Assembly: GCF_015319355.1 (NCBI RefSeq) | Contig: NZ_JADILU010000007.1 | Location: 124,001 to 188,000, forward strand | Direction: 5' to 3' | DNA from: Psychroserpens luteus | Lineage (GTDB): Bacteria; Bacteroidota; Bacteroidia; Flavobacteriales; Flavobacteriaceae | DNA: 64,000 nucleotides | Shown: positions 55,056 to 62,736 of the stretch, piece after piece | Layout: each line of letters opens with the position of its first letter | Numbering within the stretch: position 1 is the first letter of the stretch | The notes under the pieces: model-generated | The model's input: only the letters and a program-made list of their open reading frames with translations | Told to the model about the DNA's origin: nothing | Databases searched by the model: none | Made by a program: the position numbers and the translations under genes

Positions 55056-55103
55056 TCAGTTTACTTTTCGCGTGCCTCCATGTCCTCCAGCTACAACTAA
55101 CAT
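55056..55103 (-). CDS. 15-aa micropeptide gene or small RNA, copy B
   Basis: Encodes MLVVAGGHGGTRKVN, with one residue change from copy A at position 10. Conserved flanks and a terminator match copy A. It lacks the -7 box and CRP/FNR-type site of copy A, and it lies 164 bases downstream of the sulfide:quinone-reductase-like gene with no clear terminator between. It may therefore be made as the 3' end of that transcript. Confidence 0.5.
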   Translation of the reverse strand: MLVVAGGHGGTRKVN

Positions 55104-55267
55104 TATTTTTATACTTAAATAAATGAATTTGAAAAACTGAATGACAGGATTCATCATTTTAAATCTTTGATATTTTGATATTCTTTGTGTCATTTTGTTG
55201 TTTTTAAAAGTTTTAAACTTCTATACTTTTTTTACTGTTTTCTTATGACTGTAACTGAAGACTTATT

Positions 55268-56725
55268 TTACTCAGGAATCAACCACCAAAAAGGTTTCAT
55301 TTTTGCTTTATAAATAAAGGCGTAATGCAAAGCCAATTTTAACCAATGACCTGCTAAACCTATTTCTCCGAAGGTTTTCCCTAATTGTCTCCCTTGTGTG
55401 TTTGGATATTTTTCGTAATCTGGAACAATTGGGTAGGTCGTAATACTTACACCACTCCCTTTTGTCATACCAAAACCAGCAGAAGCAATACAAGCTGCTC
55501 CCATGTTTCCCATAGAACCTTTATGATGTAAGGATTCTTTTCCGTTTTTAATAGTATCAATAATATTGTCTGCTACCAATTTTGCAGTAATACCAGAAGG
55601 CATTCCCGTTCTTGGTGGTGCAGGTGAAATATCTGTACCATTTTTATTTTTTCTTGGTTTTGAGATTGCATGTGGTGGTGCAAAGGCAATTCCTGGAGCA
55701 AAAATGTTTTTATAACTTGGATTTTGATAGGTTTCTGGCCAATCTTTAACCGACCATTCTTCGTAAGGTTTTGGCGTGTAATCTGCATCAACAATCATGA
55801 ATCCTTTGAAGAGTTTTTCTGTGATGTCATTTTCGTTTTTATCATAGGCTTTAAAACCATGTCCAGAAAACGAAGGAATTAGCATTCCAAAATCATAGGC
55901 TTCTGTTTTATATTCACCTTCAAGGTTTTCATAATGTGCTACGCCATCTTCAATTTTGTTAACACCTGCACCCAGGATCCATTTTATATCTCTGTCTTCA
56001 AAAATCATTTCAACCATCTCGCTTGATTTCATAGTCATACTACCATAACTCAATAGCATACCATCCATCCCAAAATCGCCTAATTTGTGCTCATTTGCTA
56101 TCCAAGTGACTTCTGCCATATCGCGTACATTATGACGACGCAATTCTTGTTCAACATTTAATATGTATTCAAAAGCAGCTCCTTGGCACGTCGATTTTGC
56201 ATGTCCAGTACCAATTAAAATTTTAGCTTTTTTACCTGCTTTCATTTGTTGGATGACTTCATTTAAGCCTTCCCATGCATGATCTGCATGTGTATAGGTA
56301 CAAACAGAATAGGTTTTATTTTTTCCTGGAATTAAACCTTCAGTTGCTTCAAAATTTAGTTTTGGTCCTGTTGCATTAATCAAATAATCGTATGTTATTT
56401 TTTCTTGCTGCCCTTTATTATTCCCTACTACATATTCAGCTAAAACATATGGTTTTTCTTCACTTTTATCTCCTTCAGGATGAAACGAAATCGCTTTAGC
56501 TTGTTTATAACCAATACCTTTCTTTTTATATAAAGGTGCTAATGGGAATAATATTTCCGAAGATTTCATTCTACCAATTCCTACCCAAATATTTGATGGA
56601 ATCCATTGGTAATTACTGTTTGGTGACACGACAACAACTTCGTGTTTTCTTGGAAGTTTTCTACGTAAATGTGCTGCTGCAACATGACCAGAAATTCCTG
56701 CTCCTAAAATGACTATTTTAGACAT
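55268..56725 (-). CDS. NAD(P)/FAD oxidoreductase, sulfide:quinone-reductase-like, 485 aa
   Basis: FAD-binding GAGISGHVAAAHLRRKLP at residues 7-24, then NYQWIPSNIWVGIGRM typical of SQR/FCSD-type flavoproteins. A cysteine in KSTCQGAAFEY and two in the C-terminal GAACIASAGFG may be the sulfur-handling pair. The last residues are hydrophobic for membrane contact. It probably oxidises sulfide to sulfur with reduction of quinone. The promoter has a CRP/FNR-type site. Confidence 0.82.
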   Translation of the reverse strand: MSKIVILGAGISGHVAAAHLRRKLPRKHEVVVVSPNSNYQWIPSNIWVGIGRMKSSEILFPLAPLYKKKGIGYKQAKAISFHPEGDKSEEKPYVLAEYVVGNNKGQQEKITYDYLINATGPKLNFEATEGLIPGKNKTYSVCTYTHADHAWEGLNEVIQQMKAGKKAKILIGTGHAKSTCQGAAFEYILNVEQELRRHNVRDMAEVTWIANEHKLGDFGMDGMLLSYGSMTMKSSEMVEMIFEDRDIKWILGAGVNKIEDGVAHYENLEGEYKTEAYDFGMLIPSFSGHGFKAYDKNENDITEKLFKGFMIVDADYTPKPYEEWSVKDWPETYQNPSYKNIFAPGIAFAPPHAISKPRKNKNGTDISPAPPRTGMPSGITAKLVADNIIDTIKNGKESLHHKGSMGNMGAACIASAGFGMTKGSGVSITTYPIVPDYEKYPNTQGRQLGKTFGEIGLAGHWLKLALHYAFIYKAKMKPFWWLIPE

Positions 56726-56741
56726 ATTATATGATTTTAAT

Positions 56742-56785
56742 TAAAGGTAAGTTCAATAAAAAATATACACAGCAACTTATGTTAC
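56742..56785 (-). promoter_or_regulatory. CRP/FNR-type site and -7 box of the SQR-like gene
   Basis: GCAACTTATGTTAC at 56772-56785 (one arm mismatch) is centred 33 bases from TACCTTTA (56742-56749, 7 of 8, minus strand). Confidence 0.65.
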
Positions 56786-56833
56786 ACAACGTTTTCTTTT
56801 TAAAAAATTGATTAAATAAAACTGATAACTAAA

Positions 56834-58447
56834 TCAATATTTTATTATTTTCCTTTCAATAAGATTTGCATTATTTTTAAATACTAACATGTATTCTCCA
56901 GAAGCCATTTTTGTTAAATCCAAAGAAATTGTTTTCAATCCAATAGATTTATCAATACTAACTGATTTCACTTTCTTACCTAAAAGGTCAAAAATTTCTA
57001 ATGAGTTTTTTTCAGTATTGGGAATAAAAATTTCAATTAAAAAAACACCTTGAGAAGGGTTTGGAAACACTTTCAAATTATAGATATTATTTGGACTAAG
57101 TTCAACTTCATTTACACTTAAAGTCGATTTATTTATAAATACTTTAAACGCTAAATTACTTGCGCTACTTTGTGTACCATTATTAATAAAAAAAATATTT
57201 TCTTGGGTGCTTTCAATACCTCCAAAAATATAACCAACTTGTGTTACACCTTCTTGTAAATTATTGATGTCTACTATTTCATTAGTTAAATAATTTGAAT
57301 TATTATTTAATGGAATAAACTCTGCTCCGGAACCTAAAAATGTTGGCATTTCTATATCCAGACTACTTTCTACCATTGATCCATCACTATACCTTGAAAC
57401 TTTACTTATAGTTTTCACAAATGGAATGTTATCATCTTGAATTAAATTATCATTTGCATCTAATTTATATTGACTTATTCCGCCAAAAAATATGGTATGC
57501 ATTACATTATTTGAAGTATCATAAATTGGCGTTTTAGCACTGTGATATTGACTTAAATATTGATTAAAAGTATTGTTTACAGCGTATCCAGAAGCTGTAA
57601 CATCTACTGTATTTAACCATGGCAAATTTGCTGTATGTTGAAAAACTCCACTAAACATAGTAAAACCAGGCGTTCCATCAGGAAAAATTTGAGGCGCCAT
57701 ATTATAGTCTCTTCTATGTAAATTATTAGAATCGTTTTGAGCAGAATAATTTACTATTGACAGATTTGCACCATCATCATTAATTTCAAAAGTTCTTATT
57801 TCATCTGTATAATTTTGAATAAACCCAGGTCCATTATTTGGTCCCATTGGGTTATACCTACCTTCAAAATATTGTCCTCCACACAAATAAAACACATCAT
57901 TTAAAAACCCTAAATGTCCTCCAGTAACTGCAAGATTTGTACTTGATATTTGTCTAAAAAAAGAAATAATACTTGTATTATTTATAACTGCATTGGCTAA
58001 TCCATCTATATCTACAGCAGTTAATTTATCATAAGTGATATGATCGTTTTCCGAAGTACTAAAGCCATAACCACCAATTATGTATAACATATTTCCTCTT
58101 TGATAAAATTCTTGATTTGTAGATTGTAATTGTTCAAATAAAGATGCTTGCAATACATTAATGGAAGTACTCCATGTTTGGTTTGCTACAGGATCTATAA
58201 CATAAACACTTTTGTTGTTGTCATTTTCTTGAAAGGCAGCAAATGGTTGTCTTTGGTGCAATCCATCAATTCTTCCTCCTAAAACTACCCATTTGCCATC
58301 TGTAGTTTTTCCCCAAGAAAAAGAATGGATGTTTGGTGCATTTGTAATGATTAAAGGTTCTATTTGAACTGTAAATTGATCTTGAGATAATACCCTATTT
58401 GATATTAATAGTGTTAAGAAAATTGAGAATAATAATTTAATTTTCAT
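56834..58447 (-). CDS. Secreted protein with kelch-like propeller and T9SS sorting domain, 537 aa
   Basis: Signal peptide MKIKLLFSIFLTLLISNRVLSQ. The middle has beta-propeller-like repeats with YIIGGYGF, FYLCGGQYFEG and IFFGGISQY, each kelch-like. The C-terminal 80 residues (VFPNPSQGVFLIEI, LDLTKMASGEYMLVF, IERKIIKY) are a type A T9SS sorting domain, so the protein is exported through the type IX system. It stands alone, with a terminator between it and the cyd operon. Confidence 0.88.
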   Translation of the reverse strand: MKIKLLFSIFLTLLISNRVLSQDQFTVQIEPLIITNAPNIHSFSWGKTTDGKWVVLGGRIDGLHQRQPFAAFQENDNNKSVYVIDPVANQTWSTSINVLQASLFEQLQSTNQEFYQRGNMLYIIGGYGFSTSENDHITYDKLTAVDIDGLANAVINNTSIISFFRQISSTNLAVTGGHLGFLNDVFYLCGGQYFEGRYNPMGPNNGPGFIQNYTDEIRTFEINDDGANLSIVNYSAQNDSNNLHRRDYNMAPQIFPDGTPGFTMFSGVFQHTANLPWLNTVDVTASGYAVNNTFNQYLSQYHSAKTPIYDTSNNVMHTIFFGGISQYKLDANDNLIQDDNIPFVKTISKVSRYSDGSMVESSLDIEMPTFLGSGAEFIPLNNNSNYLTNEIVDINNLQEGVTQVGYIFGGIESTQENIFFINNGTQSSASNLAFKVFINKSTLSVNEVELSPNNIYNLKVFPNPSQGVFLIEIFIPNTEKNSLEIFDLLGKKVKSVSIDKSIGLKTISLDLTKMASGEYMLVFKNNANLIERKIIKY

Positions 58448-58471
58448 AATTATTGAATTTTATTACTTAAT

Positions 58472-58515
58472 CAAAAGTCCGAAAATATAATATCAATTTA
58501 TGCAACTTATGTTAC
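58472..58515 (-). promoter_or_regulatory. CRP/FNR-type site and -7 box of the T9SS protein gene
   Basis: GCAACTTATGTTAC at 58502-58515, same as before the SQR-like gene, centred 33 bases from GACTTTTG (58472-58479, 7 of 8, minus strand). Confidence 0.65.
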
Positions 58516-58518
58516 ACA

Positions 58519-58546
58519 AAAAAAGCAGCTAATTAGCTGCTTTTTT
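58519..58546 (-). terminator. Terminator overlapping the end of the 102-aa gene
   Basis: AAAAAAGCAGCTAA pairs perfectly with TTAGCTGCTTTTTT. The stop codon at 58529-58531 is inside it. It ends the cyd operon before the next gene's promoter. Confidence 0.9.
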
Positions 58547-58837
58547 ATTCATTTTATTATGTAAATATTTTATAAACAAGAGTCCTAAAACACCTCCTAA
58601 AACGGAGACTAAACAATTGGTTATAAATAATCCAATGTGGAATGTTTCATTTTGCATTATTGACCAAGGATCAAAACCTAGCCTTCCAAAAGATTTAATT
58701 AAAAATATGCTTCCAAAAACACCAGCAATAGTGTTTCCTAAAAAACCAAATGAGTGTTTTTTAAAAATAAAACCTATACTGTTAGTTGAAATTATTCCTA
58801 GAACAATACTGATTAATGATATTAATGTTCCTGTCAT
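58529..58837 (-). CDS. Three-helix membrane protein of the cyd operon, 102 aa
   Basis: Three membrane helices (LISLISIVLGIISTN, NTIAGVFGSIFLIKSFG and LFITNCLVSVLGGVLGLLF), resembling GlsB/YeaQ-type small membrane proteins. It follows cydB by 15 bases. Whether it is a cytochrome bd accessory subunit is not known from sequence. Confidence 0.6.
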   Translation of the reverse strand: MTGTLISLISIVLGIISTNSIGFIFKKHSFGFLGNTIAGVFGSIFLIKSFGRLGFDPWSIMQNETFHIGLFITNCLVSVLGGVLGLLFIKYLHNKMNKKAAN

Positions 58838-58852
58838 AATCGTATTTTTACA

Positions 58853-59926
58853 CTAATGTCCATAATCCATATTATCAATTTTTCCTCCCATGAGTCTTTT
58901 TTGAATAATCATGTAAACAAAAAGAAGAATGAAACCAATAATTCCCCAAGTTAATGCTACAGATAAACCATATTCTGAAGCAGCTGTATTATAAATAGTT
59001 AAATGCTCATGAGTATCATTAACTGAAGGTAATATTACTGGAAATAAAGATGCCAATGATGATGTAATTCCTCCAACTATTAGTAAAGTTGATAATACAA
59101 AAGCATGGCTATTTTTTTTGATTTTTTTAATAAAGAACAAACCAATTAATCCTGTAAAATAAACAATAGGAAATACAATTAGATAAGGTTTATCAATGAA
59201 ATTATCTAAAGAATTAGGGTTTACTATTTGCCATACAAATAAAGAAAAAATCGTAAGAATTGTTAATGCAATATTTAGTTTAAAAATGACACCTTTAAGC
59301 TTGCTATTTATTGATGAATTGGTTTTTAAAATCACCCAATTAGCACCATGAATTGACAAAGTCACAACAGATATTAATCCAATAATAATTGTAAACCAAT
59401 CTATAACACCAGGTGTTTCACTCAATGGACTAAAACTACTATCCCATAAGGGTAAGAAAAAATAATGACCTTCATGAGCAGAAACTCCATTTTCAACACT
59501 ACCTAAATTTACGCCTCTAACGATGTTACCTAAAGCAATACCAAAAAACAAGGCTAATAAGAAACTGGAAACACCAAACGATGTATCCCAAATATCTTTC
59601 CACATTTGATATTTGAATTGACCTCTAAATTCTAACCCAATAGCTCTAAAAACAATTAACCACAAAACGATAATTAATGGTAAATAAAAGCCACTAAAAA
59701 CAGAGGCGTAAAACGTTGGAAAAGCCATAAAAAGCATTCCTCCAGCAGCCACTAACCAAACTTCGTTGGAATCCCAAAACAGTCCTGCTGATTTTGCAAT
59801 AACTTCTTTATCTTTCTCTTTTTTAGCAAAGAATAAATGAATGATTCCTGTGCCAAAATCATAGCCATCTAAAACAAAAAACACAGCTAAAACAACAGCT
59901 ATTATTACGTACCAAAATATTTCCAT
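58853..59926 (-). CDS. cydB: Cytochrome bd ubiquinol/menaquinol oxidase subunit II, 357 aa
   Basis: About eight membrane helices, the start FWYVIIAVVLAVFFVLDGYDFGTG is the CydB signature. Three bases after cydA in the same operon. It completes the high-affinity terminal oxidase. Confidence 0.93.
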   Translation of the reverse strand: MEIFWYVIIAVVLAVFFVLDGYDFGTGIIHLFFAKKEKDKEVIAKSAGLFWDSNEVWLVAAGGMLFMAFPTFYASVFSGFYLPLIIVLWLIVFRAIGLEFRGQFKYQMWKDIWDTSFGVSSFLLALFFGIALGNIVRGVNLGSVENGVSAHEGHYFFLPLWDSSFSPLSETPGVIDWFTIIIGLISVVTLSIHGANWVILKTNSSINSKLKGVIFKLNIALTILTIFSLFVWQIVNPNSLDNFIDKPYLIVFPIVYFTGLIGLFFIKKIKKNSHAFVLSTLLIVGGITSSLASLFPVILPSVNDTHEHLTIYNTAASEYGLSVALTWGIIGFILLFVYMIIQKRLMGGKIDNMDYGH

Positions 59927-59929
59927 AAT

Positions 59930-61261
59930 TTAATGTATTTGAGGTTTTGGACCTTGATTAATAGTTTTACCAACTAAGACTAAAAACAACAAACCTAGTA
60001 GCATATACAAAGCAACAAAACCTAGTAAAGTAAATAAGGTATTACCAGATGAAACTGTAGGCGAAATACCATCGCTCGTTCTTAATAATCCATAAACCAA
60101 ATACGGTTGTCTTCCTAATTCTGCAGTGTACCAACCCGTAAGGTTTGCTATATAAGGAAATGGGACTAAAAACATAATAGTCCAAAGCAATGGTTTTATG
60201 TTATACAATTTTTTTCGCCATAAAAAGAAAAGTGCTAAAGCCATGACACCTATAAATATGGTCCCTAAACCAACCATTATATGATAGGAATAATAGAGTG
60301 CAGGAATATTATCTGGTAATTCATCTTCTTCGAACTGATCCATTCCAGTAATTTGTTTATCCCATTCTTGATACGTCAAGAAACTTAATATATTAGGTAC
60401 TGCAATTTTATTATCTAGCTTTTTTTCAACCATATTGGGTTGTCCAATCAATACAATTTCGGCTCCTGCGTCTTCTGTTTCAAAAATACCTTCCATAGCT
60501 GCAAAAGCTGCTGGTTGATATTTTGCAACATTTTTTGCATTCCAATCTCCTGTTGGAAAAGCTACTAAAACACTAGAAATCAAACCAAAAATAACACCTG
60601 TTTTTAAAAACAGTTTTCCGTAATCAGTTTGCTTATTCCTTAACACATAAAAAGCACCTATACTTGCTACCACAAAAGAAGAGGTTACAACTGATGCTAA
60701 TTGATTGTGCAAAAATGCTGGTAAAAGCCATGGATTAGTAAAAATAGCTGAGAAGTTTTCTAATACAAATTTACCATTATCTAAAATTTCATAGCCTACA
60801 GGATGTTGCATCCAAGCATTGGTAGCTAAAATAAACCAACCACTTGCCCAAGAACCCAAAAACACTAGAAAACCTGTTAAGAAATGTAATTTTTGTCCCA
60901 TTAATTTTTCTCCAAAAATGAATAATGCTAAAAATGAGGATTCCAAAAAGAAAGAAAACATACCTTCCATGGCTAAAGTTTGACCTATAATTCCACCTGT
61001 TAGCTCAGAAAATTTTGCCCAATTGGTACCAAATTGAAATTCCATTGGAATCCCTGTTACCACTCCCATTGTAAAATTAATAGCAAAAATTTTCATAAAA
61101 AATTTTGCAGCATTATTATATTTTTCAATATTATTTCTTAAATATCTCCACTTAAAATAGACGATCAATAATGATAATCCCATTGTTAATTGCGGAAATA
61201 TGTAGTGAAATGTGATAGTGAATGCGAACTGCAACCTATCATAAAAGAGCATGTCTTCCAT
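59930..61261 (-). CDS. cydA: Cytochrome bd oxidase subunit I (short Q-loop), 443 aa
   Basis: The start RLQFAFTITFHYIFPQLTMG has the heme-ligand region, with GWYTAELGRQP in helix 9 and EMGRQPY-type ligands. The Q-loop between TYQEWDKQITG and YYSYHIMVGLG is short, like CIO-type enzymes. Oxidises quinol at low oxygen; bd oxidases also tolerate sulfide and NO, fitting the SQR-like gene nearby and a shared regulator. Confidence 0.93.
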   Translation of the reverse strand: MEDMLFYDRLQFAFTITFHYIFPQLTMGLSLLIVYFKWRYLRNNIEKYNNAAKFFMKIFAINFTMGVVTGIPMEFQFGTNWAKFSELTGGIIGQTLAMEGMFSFFLESSFLALFIFGEKLMGQKLHFLTGFLVFLGSWASGWFILATNAWMQHPVGYEILDNGKFVLENFSAIFTNPWLLPAFLHNQLASVVTSSFVVASIGAFYVLRNKQTDYGKLFLKTGVIFGLISSVLVAFPTGDWNAKNVAKYQPAAFAAMEGIFETEDAGAEIVLIGQPNMVEKKLDNKIAVPNILSFLTYQEWDKQITGMDQFEEDELPDNIPALYYSYHIMVGLGTIFIGVMALALFFLWRKKLYNIKPLLWTIMFLVPFPYIANLTGWYTAELGRQPYLVYGLLRTSDGISPTVSSGNTLFTLLGFVALYMLLGLLFLVLVGKTINQGPKPQIH

Positions 61262-61279
61262 ATTCTGGTTTTTAGATTA

Positions 61280-61323
61280 TAAAAATACGACACAGATAAC
61301 AAACACTGTGTAACTTTTATTAC
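61280..61323 (-). promoter_or_regulatory. CRP/FNR-type site and -7 box of cydA
   Basis: GTAACTTTTATTAC at 61310-61323 is centred 33 bases from TATTTTTA (61280-61287, 7 of 8, minus strand). Confidence 0.65.
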
Positions 61324-61349
61324 AAAAAAGCCTCAAAAAGAGGCTTTTT
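61324..61349 (-). terminator. Terminator of the peroxiredoxin gene
   Basis: AAAAAGCCTC-AAAAA-GAGGCTTTTT, a perfect stem between the peroxiredoxin stop and the cydA promoter. Confidence 0.85.
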
Positions 61350-61371
61350 ATATTATTGATTAACTATCTAA

Positions 61372-62094
61372 TTATTTTTTAAGAATGCTATCTAAAACTA
61401 AATCTTTTTCTAATTTTTTAGTACAGAAAAACCAATCTTTACAATCTAAATCTTCGGTAGATGTCATGCGTTCTTCTGCGACACCACAAGATCCAGCTGG
61501 AGATACAATAACATCGTCTCCAGGATTCCAATCTGCAGGAGTTGCAACATTAAACTTATCAGAAGTTTGCATAGCAATTAAAGCTCTATATAACTCATCA
61601 AAATTACGACCTAAACTTAATGGGTAATATATAATTGCTCTAACTGTTTCGTTTGGATCTACAAAAAAAACAGCTCTTACTGCTTGTGTTTTGCTTTCTC
61701 CTGGTTGAATCATTCCATATTTTTTTGCAACTTCCATTGAGATGTCTTCAATTAAAGGAAACTTAACTTCAATGTTTTTCATTCCGTTAAATTCAATTTT
61801 ATCTTTAATGGTTCTTAACCATGCAATATGACTATATAAACCATCAATAGACAAACCTATAAGACTACAATTTGCTTTTTCAAATTTTTCTTCCAAATGT
61901 GCAAATGTCATAAACTCGGAAGTACAAACAGGCGTGAAATCTGCTGGATGACTAAATAATATAGACCACTTTCCTTTATAATCTGAAGGATAATTAATAT
62001 CTCCTTGTGTAGTTACTGCTGTAAATTGAGGTGCTTTATCACCAATTCTTGGCATTGCAAATGTTTCTTGTTGTGTTGTTTCTGAAGTATTCAT
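61372..62094 (-). CDS. Peroxiredoxin (Prx6-type/archaeal-like), 240 aa
   Basis: Thioredoxin fold with the peroxidatic Cys57 in ADFTPVCTSEF, and further cysteines in GSCGV and DCKDWFFC near the C-terminus, which may resolve the disulfide. It reduces peroxides. Its promoter carries a CRP/FNR-type site, so it is linked with cyd and the SQR-like gene. Confidence 0.9.
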   Translation of the reverse strand: MNTSETTQQETFAMPRIGDKAPQFTAVTTQGDINYPSDYKGKWSILFSHPADFTPVCTSEFMTFAHLEEKFEKANCSLIGLSIDGLYSHIAWLRTIKDKIEFNGMKNIEVKFPLIEDISMEVAKKYGMIQPGESKTQAVRAVFFVDPNETVRAIIYYPLSLGRNFDELYRALIAMQTSDKFNVATPADWNPGDDVIVSPAGSCGVAEERMTSTEDLDCKDWFFCTKKLEKDLVLDSILKK

Positions 62095-62124
62095 AATATT
62101 AATAGTTTTAAATTATTTATAGTA

Positions 62125-62168
62125 TAAAATTACTTTAGAACTACATTTTGGTTTGTAACATTTGTCAC
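62125..62168 (-). promoter_or_regulatory. CRP/FNR-type site and -7 box of the peroxiredoxin gene
   Basis: GTAACATTTGTCAC at 62155-62168 (one arm mismatch) is centred 33 bases from TAATTTTA (62125-62132, 7 of 8, minus strand). Confidence 0.65.
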
Positions 62169-62244
62169 TTAAACTATATAAAAAGCGTATATCATTATAA
62201 GGATTAACAATAATGGATAAAAAAGTCCTAATTAATTCGAAACA

Positions 62245-62287
62245 TGATAAAAATCATCTTTAATAAAATTATGAGTTATTATTTTTG
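62245..62287 (+). promoter_or_regulatory. FNR-type site and exact -7 box of the copper-receptor operon
   Basis: TGATAAAAATCA at 62245-62256 (both TGAT/ATCA arms complete) is centred 33 bases from TATTTTTG (62280-62287, exact TAnnTTTG). Confidence 0.75.
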
Positions 62288-62292
62288 TGAGT

Positions 62293-62670
62293 ATGAAAAT
62301 AAGCACTTTTCTTTTTTCTATTACGTTAACATCTCTATTGCTTTTTAACAGCACAAGAGTATCGTTAAATTATGCTTATTACAATTTAGATCCTGTTAGT
62401 TTTATTGAAGCCTTTTGCGAAAATCAAGACAAACCCGAACTAAAATGTAATGGAAAATGTCATTTAAATAAAGTCGCTAAATCTCAAGATAAAGATCAAA
62501 AAACACCAGAAAGTATTGTAGACTTTAAAGAGCTTATTTTATTTACAAATACTTTTGAACCTTTTATATTTCAGCAAAAAAAACATCTTAAAAAACAAAA
62601 TATAACAGCTTACCAAAATCTATATTCCTACAATAATATAAACGATTGTTTTCATCCTCCTCAAGTATAA
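62293..62670 (+). CDS. Small exported Cys-containing protein before the TonB receptor, 125 aa
   Basis: I take ATG 62293, since the GTG at 62287 lies on the -7 box. Residues 1-24 form a signal or membrane segment. The mature part has CENQDKPELKCNGKCHLNKV, with three cysteines and a histidine in 20 residues, a likely metal site. It lies 66 bases before a copper-type receptor gene; similar small proteins precede such receptors in Flavobacteriia. Confidence 0.7.
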   Translation: MKISTFLFSITLTSLLLFNSTRVSLNYAYYNLDPVSFIEAFCENQDKPELKCNGKCHLNKVAKSQDKDQKTPESIVDFKELILFTNTFEPFIFQQKKHLKKQNITAYQNLYSYNNINDCFHPPQV

Positions 62671-62736
62671 TTTTCCTTCTGTTAATGGTAGTTGAAGCTA
62701 CCACAAATACTAAAGTTAAATACAAAATTACTATAC

